Shown here piece by piece: positions 54,880 through 63,270 of a stretch of DNA of 64,000 nt. The notes beneath the pieces were generated by a model, which made no database searches, was not told the DNA's origin, and worked only from the letters and a program-made list of their open reading frames with translations. Where the stretch lies: NCBI GenBank assembly GCA_965247375.1, contig CBDFHU010000034.1, positions 1-64,000 of the forward strand, given 5' to 3'. This DNA is from Arsenicibacter sp965247375 (GTDB taxonomy: Bacteria > Bacteroidota > Bacteroidia > Cytophagales > Spirosomataceae). The translations under genes and the position numbers were made by a program. Positions within the stretch are counted from its first letter, which is position 1, and the number at the start of each line of letters is the position of its first letter.

Positions 54880-56133
54880 ATGAAAAACTGGTATTATTCT
54901 TTTGTTCTTGTATCCGCATTAACCCTCCACGCCAGTCTGCCTGCTTTTTCCCAATGGTCGACCGGTTCTCTCGCAAGATTTCGATTTAATATTACGTCCG
55001 CCAGTGTTGGTACCAAAGCGTTGTTTGCTGGGGGATATTACTACAGAACGCCTTACAGGATTGTCAATTATGCTGGTGTCGATATCTATGATGATGCGAC
55101 CGGACAGTGGACGGCTGCCTCTCTTTCCCAGGGAAGAATAAGGATGGCGGTCACCAATACGGATACGCTGGCTTTTTTTGGTGGCGGAATGATTTATGAT
55201 TCCACATTCGCCTTGGCAAACCCTACTAATACGGCAAGGATCGACATTTACAATGTGAACACCAATCAATGGAAAACAGCAGAGCTTTCGCGCCCAAGAG
55301 AGAATATGGCAGCAGCCAGTGCTGGCGGCAAAGTCCTGTTTGCAGGTGGCACAGATTTTTCAGGGAATAAATACCGGACAGTCGATATTTATGATGTAGC
55401 GACGAACCAATGGTGGACAACCGATCTTCCACGACTAAGCGGGGCTGGTATAGCCGTTACTAGTGTGGGCAGTAAGATCTACTTTGCGGCCAATAATCAG
55501 CTGGATGTGTTTGACACCAGTACAAGCCAATGGCAAATAGAGACGTATCCCGAACCAACTACATACATGAAGGGTCTGAGTTTGGGCGAACGGGCTTTTT
55601 TTGCCGGAGGCGTTCATGCGATTGGAGCGGGCGGAAACGCTTCAGAAAATATAAATATTCTTAATATAACAACAGATCAATGGTCGGTAGCTAAGCTATC
55701 CGTTGGCCGGTTTGTATCTGGTGTTCAGGTGGCAAATATTCTGTTATTTGGCGGAGCAGGAAGCAGCCTTGTTGATATCTATGATGAGACGCTTAATCAA
55801 TGGTCAACATTTAGAACACCTAATGTCAGCGACCCTGTGGCTATGGCAAGGGCGGGCAATAAGGTACTGTTTGCCAGTAACAGCAGTAGTGCGGTAGATA
55901 TACTTACAGTTACCCCTACCACGATTTGTCAATCCCGTCAGTCAGGTAGTTGGGGCGATAGCACTACATGGGCGTGCGGGTATGTTCCGGGCGCTTCTGA
56001 TTACGTTATACTAAATAGTGGTCATGCCGTTAGTCTGCCATCCGGAGAAACCAGTGTAAAAAAAATCAGCAACAACGGAGGGCGTTTAATTTTTTCAACA
56101 GAAAGCAGTAAGCTTCGGATTGGGTTTTATTAG
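54880..56133 (+). CDS. Secreted kelch-repeat protein
   Basis: The 417-residue protein begins with a signal peptide (MKNWYYSFVLVSALTLHASL ... FSQ). It holds six or so kelch-type blades, visible as repeated ...VDIYD..TxQWxxAxLSxxRxxMAxx...LFAGG units. A C-terminal segment (SGSWGDSTTWACGYVPGASD, VILNSGHAV) is typical of Bacteroidota multi-domain surface proteins and suggests a missing or short C-terminal part, as no T9SS domain follows. Codon use looks more AT-rich than its neighbours. A carbohydrate- or protein-binding propeller at the cell surface is the likely role. Confidence 0.8.
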   Translation: MKNWYYSFVLVSALTLHASLPAFSQWSTGSLARFRFNITSASVGTKALFAGGYYYRTPYRIVNYAGVDIYDDATGQWTAASLSQGRIRMAVTNTDTLAFFGGGMIYDSTFALANPTNTARIDIYNVNTNQWKTAELSRPRENMAAASAGGKVLFAGGTDFSGNKYRTVDIYDVATNQWWTTDLPRLSGAGIAVTSVGSKIYFAANNQLDVFDTSTSQWQIETYPEPTTYMKGLSLGERAFFAGGVHAIGAGGNASENINILNITTDQWSVAKLSVGRFVSGVQVANILLFGGAGSSLVDIYDETLNQWSTFRTPNVSDPVAMARAGNKVLFASNSSSAVDILTVTPTTICQSRQSGSWGDSTTWACGYVPGASDYVILNSGHAVSLPSGETSVKKISNNGGRLIFSTESSKLRIGFY

Positions 56134-56243
56134 TAAGCTAAAGCGCATATTCGGAAAGAGTTAATTTACACATGCAATAAAGACGCTAAAATAATGAGAG
56201 CGTTAGACAGCTGAAATGCGCGTAAAACGCTCGGAAGGAGGGA

Positions 56244-56283
56244 AAATGAAAAAGCCTCGTAATGTTACGAGGCTTTTTCATTT
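56244..56283. terminator. Strong hairpin between kelch gene and tRNA-Asp
   Basis: Arms AAATGAAAAAGCCTCGTAA and its complement (56244-56262, 56265-56283) give a near-perfect 17-bp stem after allowing a small loop. It has A- and T-runs on both ends and can stop transcripts from either side: the kelch gene on the plus strand and the tRNA on the minus strand. Confidence 0.9.
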
Positions 56284-56305
56284 CAAAAAACTTGACTCTT
56301 TCTAG

Positions 56306-56379
56306 CGGTCCGGACGGGACTCGAACCCGCGACCCCCTGCGTGACAGGCAGGTATTCTAACCGGCTGAACTACCGAACC
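56306..56379 (-). tRNA. tRNA-Asp (GTC anticodon)
   Basis: On the minus strand the 74-base sequence folds as a tRNA. The acceptor stem is GGTTCGG with CCGGACC (one T-G pair). The D-arm follows in TAGTTCAGCCGGTTAGAA, the anticodon stem is CCTGC/GCAGG around CTGTCAC with anticodon GTC, and the T-arm is GCGGGTTCGAGTCCCGT. The discriminator is G, as in tRNA-Asp. CCA is not encoded. It is transcribed from a well-matched promoter at 56432-56462. Confidence 0.97.
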
Positions 56380-56431
56380 GTTTGTTTTCCGATTTCATTT
56401 TTTTCGTTGCCGTTGTGGTGAAATCGTGGTG

Positions 56432-56462
56432 CAAAAGTATAGCGTAAACCGATACGGCGCAA
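56432..56462 (-). promoter_or_regulatory. Promoter of tRNA-Asp (TTG-N20-TACTTTTG)
   Basis: On the minus strand TTG at 56462-56460 and TACTTTTG at 56439-56432 are separated by 20 bases, matching the Bacteroidota sigma-A consensus of a TTG -33 box and TAnnTTTG -7 box. The implied start lies about 45 bases before the tRNA. Confidence 0.8.
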
Positions 56463-56708
56463 GTCCTCCTCCAAAAAAAGTTGAAAAAAAACAGAGAAAA
56501 AAAGCCGGAAAAATCGCTTCTGCTTGATTCAGAGCAGGTTTTAGAGGAGATTTTTTTGAAAAAAATAACAACTTTTTTTAACAAGGTGTTATGCATACAT
56601 GACCGGCAGGCCATCGGTACTCCCAAAAAAGTGCGGTACTGCCAGAAAAATTTGAATGATCCGGCCTCTTTTGTATGTTAGAACCCAAAATAATCAGCAA
56701 ACAACACG

Positions 56709-57251
56709 ATGAACAGCACAAATGCATATGACGAAATGATTCAGCGGGGCTACAACCGGGCATGGCAGGAGGGAAGCCGCCCGTTTCCGGTCGCGAGTTT
56801 CGAGATCATGCTCCTGACGCATGCACAGCAACAGGCGAATGAAAAAGAAAAGGCGCTCTTCCTGCGCCTGAACCATATATTCGGATGGGACCTGAACCGC
56901 CGCGAGCAAAAACAATACCTGCACCAGATGGAAAGCGGCGCCACCCTCATCCTGACCGATACGGCCCGGACCATTTTATGGGCCAGCCACAGTATTCTGG
57001 CCATGACCGGCTACTCGGCCCGTGAAGTGCTCGGCAAAACGCCTCACCTGTTTCAGGGCGCAGCTACCAGTCCGCTTATGACAGACCGGATCCGGCAAAG
57101 CCTGCGCCATGCCAGCCCGGTCAGCGTCGAACTGACGAATTACCGTAAAAACGGCGAAGCTTACCAGTGTACGATTAATATTGACCCGCTTCGTAACCAA
57201 CAGGGTGAACTGACCCATTTTCTGGCGGTAGAGCGGGAAATGGGCTATTAA
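56709..57251 (+). CDS. PAS-domain protein (LOV-like fold without the LOV cysteine)
   Basis: The 180-residue protein has an N-terminal helical stretch (YDEMIQRGYNRAWQEGSRPF) followed by one PAS domain from about residue 78: TLILTDTARTILWASHSILA, TGYSAREVLGKTPHLFQGAA and YRKNGEAYQCTINIDPLRNQ. The GKTPHLFQGxxT segment aligns with the LOV GRNCRFLQGxxT loop but lacks the photoactive cysteine, so LOV photochemistry is not expected. No output domain is attached; it may signal to another protein. A hairpin (57260-57295) follows. Confidence 0.85.
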   Translation: MNSTNAYDEMIQRGYNRAWQEGSRPFPVASFEIMLLTHAQQQANEKEKALFLRLNHIFGWDLNRREQKQYLHQMESGATLILTDTARTILWASHSILAMTGYSAREVLGKTPHLFQGAATSPLMTDRIRQSLRHASPVSVELTNYRKNGEAYQCTINIDPLRNQQGELTHFLAVEREMGY

Positions 57252-57259
57252 AAACTAAC

Positions 57260-57295
57260 GGGCTGCTGCTGCTGGTTTAGCGGTAGCAGCAGCCC
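57260..57295. terminator. Hairpin after the PAS gene
   Basis: GGGCTGCTGCT (57260-57270) pairs with AGCAGCAGCCC (57285-57295). It begins 9 bases past the stop. In the rest of 57252-57601 I see no further gene or conserved element. Confidence 0.7.
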
Positions 57296-57601
57296 ATACG
57301 CTGTGGCTACAGACTTCCGGTTCCCTGTATTCCGGGTGATTTTATCGCTCTTCATCGGCCCCCTGCCGTATATACGCACCATCTGGCTCCTGGCCTTTCT
57401 CCGAAGCTCCCACGGCTTTTCCGGCTGCTTGCTGGCATTCATTGAATCCTCTTAACTGAAGGCTCTTCAACTACTATTTCCCCCTTAACGACCTCTTGTT
57501 GGTAAATAGGTGTGTTCGAAAAGTAAAAAAAGAGACCTGTACAGTAAAACAAAGGCTGCTTAGTTTGTGCCATTAGTCAATCACCGCCGTAACGGAAAGT
57601 T

Positions 57602-57985
57602 ATGTTAGAAAATCTACATGTACCTCAAGCTTTATTAACGGCCTGGTCAGATAGCATGACCCGCTTCGAAGATTATTTTCAGCTCATTTGTGAATACTAT
57701 GCCAGAGAGGGTATGTGCTCGCAATCTGCTATTTATATGATCAAGGAGGAGTATGTGACTATGCTGCAACAGGTTGAGCACGAGATCAACACGATTGAAC
57801 GGTTACCGCAGGATACCAGAACATTCGTCACTAAAAAGGCTGTGGAGGATGTCCTGATCAGACACCGGAAATCAGTCGATGAAATGAGCCGCCGCCTGGC
57901 AGTTTGTCTGGAGATGTTCCGCAAGGGTGAGGGGCTATGCCATACCGTTTGCCTCTATAAAATAAGTCAATCGATAAACGCCTGA
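57602..57985 (+). CDS. Hypothetical alpha-helical protein
   Basis: The 127-residue protein is probably all-helical: MLENLHVPQALLTAWSDSMT, IKEEYVTMLQQVEHEINTIE and SVDEMSRRLAVCLEMFRKGE. It has no signal peptide or membrane segment. I do not recognise a family. The gene stands alone, with the astacin gene 53 bases downstream. Confidence 0.6.
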   Translation: MLENLHVPQALLTAWSDSMTRFEDYFQLICEYYAREGMCSQSAIYMIKEEYVTMLQQVEHEINTIERLPQDTRTFVTKKAVEDVLIRHRKSVDEMSRRLAVCLEMFRKGEGLCHTVCLYKISQSINA

Positions 57986-58038
57986 AACAACCAACGTTAT
58001 GCTTTGACTAGTTCACTAACCTTTTAAATGTAACGTTT

Positions 58039-58857
58039 ATGAAGCGCGTGATGCTGCTTTGCTGGATTGGCTTAATGGCCTGTCATTCTGAAAATGGGGC
58101 TGACCTGCAACCGGAGGTTGTCCAAACCGAATGTGCGTATCCCGGTCTTGCCGGGGCACCGGAGACAGGGTATGTGATGGGTACGCCTGCCCGCTACATG
58201 ATTATTAACGGGGATGCTGTTTTTCAGCATGATATCATTTTACGGCCCGACGATATTACCGCTGAACCGGTGGCAGGACAAACAACCGGCAGAACGCGGT
58301 CAACGGCAAAATGGCCGAACAGAATTGTGTATTACATGATCGATCCGGCATTGCCGAATCCGTCGCGGGTATACTCGGCGATGGCGCATATTGAAGCCAA
58401 TACGGCAATCCGGTTTGTTGCCCGTACTACCCAGCGCGGCTATGTAAAGTTCCGTAACGGCAGCGGTTGTTCGGCTAATGTGGGCTATTCCGGAAGCCTG
58501 CAATACGTAAATCTGGGCATCGGCTGTACGACAGGCAATGCCATCCATGAAATCGGGCATGCCATCGGACTGTGGCACGAACATACCCGCTCCGACCGCG
58601 ATCAGTTTATCCGGGTGAATTACGATAACATTGTGGCGGGGTATACCTATGATTTTGATACCTACATTGGCCAGGGATACGATGGTTTTGAGTATGGTAG
58701 CCAGCTTGACCTTTCATCGGTAATGATGTACGGGCCGTATGACTTTTCCCGAAACGGTCTTCCAGCCATCACCCGGCGTGACGGATCCTTATATACGATA
58801 CAGCGCAATGGATTGTCTCCCCTCGATATTGCGACGATTAATGCCATGTATCCCTGA
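58039..58857 (+). CDS. Astacin-family (M12A) zinc metalloprotease, lipoprotein
   Basis: The 272-residue protein starts with a lipoprotein signal (MKRVMLLCWIGLMACHSEN). The catalytic zinc site is HEIGHAIGLWHEH (His170, Glu171, His174, His180), and the Met-turn SVMMYGPYDFSRNG follows, exactly the M12A pattern. KWPNRIVYYMIDPALPNPSR opens the domain. Residues 20-95 form a propeptide-like region. Bacterial astacins digest host or environmental proteins outside the cell; the lipid anchor would hold it at the surface or periplasm. Confidence 0.93.
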   Translation: MKRVMLLCWIGLMACHSENGADLQPEVVQTECAYPGLAGAPETGYVMGTPARYMIINGDAVFQHDIILRPDDITAEPVAGQTTGRTRSTAKWPNRIVYYMIDPALPNPSRVYSAMAHIEANTAIRFVARTTQRGYVKFRNGSGCSANVGYSGSLQYVNLGIGCTTGNAIHEIGHAIGLWHEHTRSDRDQFIRVNYDNIVAGYTYDFDTYIGQGYDGFEYGSQLDLSSVMMYGPYDFSRNGLPAITRRDGSLYTIQRNGLSPLDIATINAMYP

Positions 58858-59302
58858 TACAACGTTTATGACATATTGCTTCGCCGTACTGATTTCCGGA
58901 TTGGTACGGCTTTATAGTTATAAATAACTATGGTTTTTCTTTGCCCCTGGCAATGTTACAGTCTTTCTTTTACCGGTAAAATTATACCTTTTCTTTCTTG
59001 GTTGCCGGCTTAGCAAGGTTAGATCGTACATTATTTTAAGATTTTTATTTTTTTTAGCTGTCAGGATATGCAGGTTTTTATTGTATATAATTCATATTGT
59101 ATCAAAATGATTAATAGTTATTAATAACTATATAAGCACAGCATATGTGTTCCCTGGACACATTTATACTATGGATACCGTATCGTACGAATATAACAAA
59201 ACCATGTTTGCTAAAATGTAAACTAAGAATGAATGTATGTGAGATGATGGTATATATTTTAATGAGATTCATATATTTGAGAAACGTTTAGGGGGATAGG
59301 TT
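58858..59302. other. AT-rich intergenic region, no feature found
   Basis: About 445 bases, clearly richer in A and T than flanking genes, between the astacin stop and the response-regulator start. I looked for hairpins, TAnnTTTG boxes, tRNA-like folds and short frames on both strands and found nothing convincing. It should contain the promoter of the next gene. Confidence 0.5.
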
Positions 59303-60064
59303 ATGATAAGCGGATACAGGGCTAAAGTGCTGGTCATTGACGATGATTATGAGTTGCATAGTAATCTGAAAGACTTTCTGGAACTCTATCATTTCGGTGT
59401 AGCGGTTGCGCCGGACGGAGTAGAGGCACTGGCGCTGCTCAAAAAGGAAATTCCTGATATTATTGTCTGCGATATAGTAATGCCCGGCATGGATGGTAAT
59501 ACGTTTCTTAGTATTATACAGGCACAGGACGAATACCGGCAGATTCCGCTGATTTATATGACCGGTATAACAGATCCGGAGGAGAAACTATACGGGTTAC
59601 AGCGCGGGGCAATCGACTACCTTATCAAACCGTTTATACCGGAAGAACTGCTGTATAAAATCAACAATATCATTCAGTTAAGAAAAGGGCCGGATCGTGT
59701 AAAAACTGCCGGAGAGGCTGAAGAACCGGAAGCCGTCGTGTTTAAGATACAGTTTGAAGAAATTCTGAAACAGAGTTATCACAACGTGAGCCTGTCTCCG
59801 GATGATATTGCCGAAAAGGTGAATATGAGTGTTTCGGCGCTGCAACGGAAAATTATGCGCTATTATCAGTCTAATTTCAGTCTGGTTGTGAAGCAATACC
59901 GTTTGCAGAAGGCCCGGCTTCTGCTTGCCCGGAGTGACCGGTCTGTCGATGAGGTGGCCCGGATGTGTGGTTTCAGCAGTGCATCTTACTTTTCGCGTAT
60001 TTTTAAGGAAAACAGCCGTCTTTCGCCGGTTCAGTACCGGCTTCAGCAATTAGGAAAGGGCTGA
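59303..60064 (+). CDS. Response regulator with AraC-type DNA-binding domain
   Basis: The 253-residue protein has an N-terminal receiver domain (about 8-125) with VLVIDDDYELH, phospho-acceptor Asp57 in IIVCDIVMPG, ITD after the switch threonine and LIKPF. A C-terminal AraC helix-turn-helix (about 155-250) follows: DDIAEKVNMSVSALQRKIMR, RLQKARLLLARSD and VDEVARMCGFSSASYFSRIF. It therefore acts as a transcription factor controlled by phosphorylation. No histidine kinase is adjacent; a distant hybrid kinase is the one at 10012-13923, which ends in an HPt domain. Confidence 0.94.
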   Translation: MISGYRAKVLVIDDDYELHSNLKDFLELYHFGVAVAPDGVEALALLKKEIPDIIVCDIVMPGMDGNTFLSIIQAQDEYRQIPLIYMTGITDPEEKLYGLQRGAIDYLIKPFIPEELLYKINNIIQLRKGPDRVKTAGEAEEPEAVVFKIQFEEILKQSYHNVSLSPDDIAEKVNMSVSALQRKIMRYYQSNFSLVVKQYRLQKARLLLARSDRSVDEVARMCGFSSASYFSRIFKENSRLSPVQYRLQQLGKG

Positions 60065-60103
60065 CCGAAAGAATATAAGTTGTTTTCAGCCAGCCATTTG
60101 GGG

Positions 60104-60853
60104 TTACCGGAGCCGGTACTGTGCCCCGAACCGGAGATAGTTGCTGTAAGCCTCATTAATACCGCCTACCCAGCCTTCCTTGTAGTTGATGAGCCCGTGG
60201 GAGTAACCGGCAAATAACCCGGCCCTGCGGTAATGAACCGTTGCCTGAAGTCGTGGCCGTATATCGAGACTAATGTATTTACGGTCCACAGACGTAGTAT
60301 ATACGGTACCGTTGGGCAGTTCCGCCCGTCCGTTTTCGCGCGAACTCATAATATAGGCCGCGTCGAAGCCGGCCTGAAAATCAATGGCTGCACCATACTC
60401 CGTCGGGAAACGAAAGCCGATGTAGGGATTCAGGGTAATGCAGCGGTTGGAGAGGTAAGTATGCCCGAGAACCGGTGCGTTTGGATTCGCTCCAACGTGA
60501 ATAACTGTCCCCGGACTGGTCGTCGACACAGGCAGATAGACCTGAACCAGATCGGTTTTAGACGGCAGGTTTTCAAATCCTACGCTGATTCCGGCAAAGA
60601 GTTTGCGCTTGTTAATTCGCTGTATATTGAATGAAACTCCCTGTGTAATACCGGACTTCGATCCGAACGGATTATTGGTGTACCCTTCAAACGATGATCC
60701 GAATTTGTATACATTCAGAAAGGAGGTATTCTCCGCCGAGTGCCCCCGGAACGAAAAAAGTCCTGATTCCAGTGACAGTATCATCTCGGTTTTCTGCGCA
60801 GACGAAAGGGCGGGAATAAAAAGAATAAGCAGGGTGTAAAAGCGTGTTTTCAT
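60104..60853 (-). CDS. Secreted outer-membrane beta-barrel-like protein
   Basis: ATG at 60853 gives a signal peptide (MKTRFYTLLILFIPALSSAQ). The mature protein is made of alternating strands (LNPYIGFRFPTEYGAAIDFQ, ATVHYRRAGLFAGYSHGLIN) and ends NYLRFGAQYRLR, an aromatic/Arg C-terminus usual for small OmpA-like or porin-like barrels. It is 249 residues. I do not recognise a specific family. Confidence 0.75.
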   Translation of the reverse strand: MKTRFYTLLILFIPALSSAQKTEMILSLESGLFSFRGHSAENTSFLNVYKFGSSFEGYTNNPFGSKSGITQGVSFNIQRINKRKLFAGISVGFENLPSKTDLVQVYLPVSTTSPGTVIHVGANPNAPVLGHTYLSNRCITLNPYIGFRFPTEYGAAIDFQAGFDAAYIMSSRENGRAELPNGTVYTTSVDRKYISLDIRPRLQATVHYRRAGLFAGYSHGLINYKEGWVGGINEAYSNYLRFGAQYRLR

Positions 60854-60970
60854 GCGGAAAATATGTTTTACGTGGATACTGATTAACCGGTTATTCCTGT
60901 AACGCAACCCTTTATAAAAAAGTATTGTCTTAGCAGGAAATCATTACCGGCAACAAAACAACTGATCCCT

Positions 60971-63139
60971 ATGCATACGGCTACCCCTGTTTCCGCCCTG
61001 AAAGCCTTTCTTGGCTTCTGGATCTGCCTCCTGGCGACCCTGCCCGCCGAAGGACAGGTTTTTCCCGACAGTCAGTGGAGTCTGACGACCATAAATTCGA
61101 AGCTTATTGTAACGGCAGACGGCAACATTGCCGTGGCTGCCGGAGGCGAGGTACGCTCGTATACACCTCAGGGCGTGTTGCGCTGGTCGTCAATAATCAA
61201 CGTCTCCGGTGCTTTTCCGCAGAGTACGCTGGCGCTCAGTGTCGACGCAAAGGGCAGTGTTACCGGGGTGTTTAGCGGATACATTCCCCGGTATATGTAT
61301 TACTTCCGTGCGTTAGGCAAAATCAATCAGGCTGGTATTCAGCAGGAGGCCGCGTTGTTAGATCAGGTGCCGGCGGGTATGACGGCCAATGGGCGCAGCT
61401 TTGAGGGGCTAATCAGCCTGTCCGACGATCAGCTGGTTTTTTGTACAACCATACCGTCATCGGTCTCGCTGACCAGCACCGCCGTGATAAAGACAGGTAG
61501 CCAAGGCTGGCAGACAACGTTGAACTACCCGAATGCTTCGCCCCAGAATCCTGACCGCAGCGTGACAAAAGCCGAACGGATGGTCGCCACCCCCGACGGC
61601 GGCTTTCTGGTGGTTGGCTATTACAATCCGTATGGGGTAACCGGCGATCCGTTAAGTACGACGGCCCCGTCGTCGGGGTGGGTGGCTAAGCTGGATGGGC
61701 AGGGCAACGTACAGTGGCAGAAACTGATGCGTGGTTTTCCGTTGCCGAATTCATTTTTCGGGGGTGATCCGGGGGCGGTGTTATCGACCAATATTATTAC
61801 CGATGTGGTGCCCATTCCTGACGGGAGCGGGTATGCGCTGGCCGGTATCGGCTATGGGTTTTCATCGCTGGTACAGGCTCCCCCGCATACGGTGCTGGTC
61901 GAAATTGATCTGAACGGCAACCTGAAACGGTCAAAAGTGTACCCGACTGACGCCACGCCCGGCTATATTGCCTCGTATACGGCCGCCGATGGTCAGACGT
62001 ATTACGCGCTGGCCAATACCGATATGAGTGCCCCGAACTATGACTACCGCGTGATCAAAATCAGTACGGCCCCTGGTTCGGCCGGAAATCCGGCGTCGCT
62101 GTCGCTGGTGGGCGAGCGGACGTACAGCTTTCAGGAGTCAGCCTATCCGCCGGAACGGCTGACGGGCATCAGCGTGGCCGGCGACGGCGGCCTGGTTCTG
62201 ACCGGAAGCATCGGGGTGCTGAAACTGGCAACCGAAGCGCCGCAGCCGCTGACGCTGCTGAAACCGGTTTATGATTGCGCCACGCAACAGTTTACCTTTT
62301 TGTCAAAAGGCGGCGACGGGAGCGACGTAAGCTATATGGCGATCGGCATTACGGGCTGGACAACGCAGAAAGGACCGCATCTGGTGCAGCCCTTCTGCGA
62401 TGTTGAACCGTTTCTGCTGCGTGCCCGTCAGGCAAGTAATCCGCTGTCCATTGTTACGACAACCTGGGATTACACCGCAACCTGCCCCAATAACTGCACG
62501 GCAATACCGGCTCCGCCGTCGAATACCGCCGTTAATACAGCAGAATGCGGCAGCCCCGCGCCGACCATCGGGCAGCCGCTGACGATACAGCCGCCGGTCT
62601 ATGATTGTCAGACGGGTGCCATTCAGTTTGTGGTGTCGGGTGGCAACGGCAATCCGGTGGAATTTATGAGTGTCGGCATTACCGGCTGGACAACGAATTG
62701 CCATAACCGGGTCGATAGTCCGGATCTGGTAGCTGATATTCAGCGGCCCGGGTCAACGATTGCCCCTTTTCTGCTGTTTGCCCGGCAACGGAATGCGGGT
62801 GGTGAGTATACCGTCGTTCAATACCGCTGGGATGCCAAAGCAGCCTGTGGCCTGTCTCCCCGGACAGGTGTTGAGCAGGATGCCAGGGAGCTGGTCGTAC
62901 AGGTACTTGGTAATCCGGTGCAGAATAATCTGGTTGAGCTGACCGTGGACGGCATCCGGCAGGAATCCCTGACGGTATCTATGTTCAGTGTGCAGGGACA
63001 GTTGATCGGTTCGGAAACGGTGGAGGGTGCGCGGCAGGCGGTCTGGCTGCAACTGCCGTTACAGGCTGCAGCCGGAACCTACCTGATCCAGGTCCGGACT
63101 CCGACCCGCCGGAAGACCGTCCGGGTAGTGAAACCATAG
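60971..63139 (+). CDS. T9SS-exported surface protein with two repeated modules
   Basis: The 722-residue protein has a signal peptide (ALKAFLGFWICLLATLPAEG). Residues about 30-430 are beta-rich, with ATPDGGFLVVGYYNPYGVTG and related DGGxxxxG repeats, a propeller-like fold. Two modules follow (about 432-515 and 543-635), each with PVYDC ... GxxITGWTT ... PFLLxARQ. The C-terminus (LVVQVLGNPVQNNLVELTVD ... GTYLIQVRTPTRRKTVRVVK) is a type IX secretion sorting domain. It is therefore secreted through T9SS and kept at the surface or released. Confidence 0.9.
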   Translation: MHTATPVSALKAFLGFWICLLATLPAEGQVFPDSQWSLTTINSKLIVTADGNIAVAAGGEVRSYTPQGVLRWSSIINVSGAFPQSTLALSVDAKGSVTGVFSGYIPRYMYYFRALGKINQAGIQQEAALLDQVPAGMTANGRSFEGLISLSDDQLVFCTTIPSSVSLTSTAVIKTGSQGWQTTLNYPNASPQNPDRSVTKAERMVATPDGGFLVVGYYNPYGVTGDPLSTTAPSSGWVAKLDGQGNVQWQKLMRGFPLPNSFFGGDPGAVLSTNIITDVVPIPDGSGYALAGIGYGFSSLVQAPPHTVLVEIDLNGNLKRSKVYPTDATPGYIASYTAADGQTYYALANTDMSAPNYDYRVIKISTAPGSAGNPASLSLVGERTYSFQESAYPPERLTGISVAGDGGLVLTGSIGVLKLATEAPQPLTLLKPVYDCATQQFTFLSKGGDGSDVSYMAIGITGWTTQKGPHLVQPFCDVEPFLLRARQASNPLSIVTTTWDYTATCPNNCTAIPAPPSNTAVNTAECGSPAPTIGQPLTIQPPVYDCQTGAIQFVVSGGNGNPVEFMSVGITGWTTNCHNRVDSPDLVADIQRPGSTIAPFLLFARQRNAGGEYTVVQYRWDAKAACGLSPRTGVEQDARELVVQVLGNPVQNNLVELTVDGIRQESLTVSMFSVQGQLIGSETVEGARQAVWLQLPLQAAAGTYLIQVRTPTRRKTVRVVKP

Positions 63140-63270
63140 CCGGTGCGGTGCATTTCACCCGGATTCTGCCGCATTTCACAGGGCAAAAAATACATTTGAA
63201 CCGGAATCAAATCGGATAGTAACCGACGAAGGGGCAATTTTGACGCAGTAAACGACAAAAAATACTGCTC

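Noticed and set aside
58858..59302. Possible small RNA in the AT-rich gap
   Set aside because: No stable fold, promoter pair or terminator is evident.
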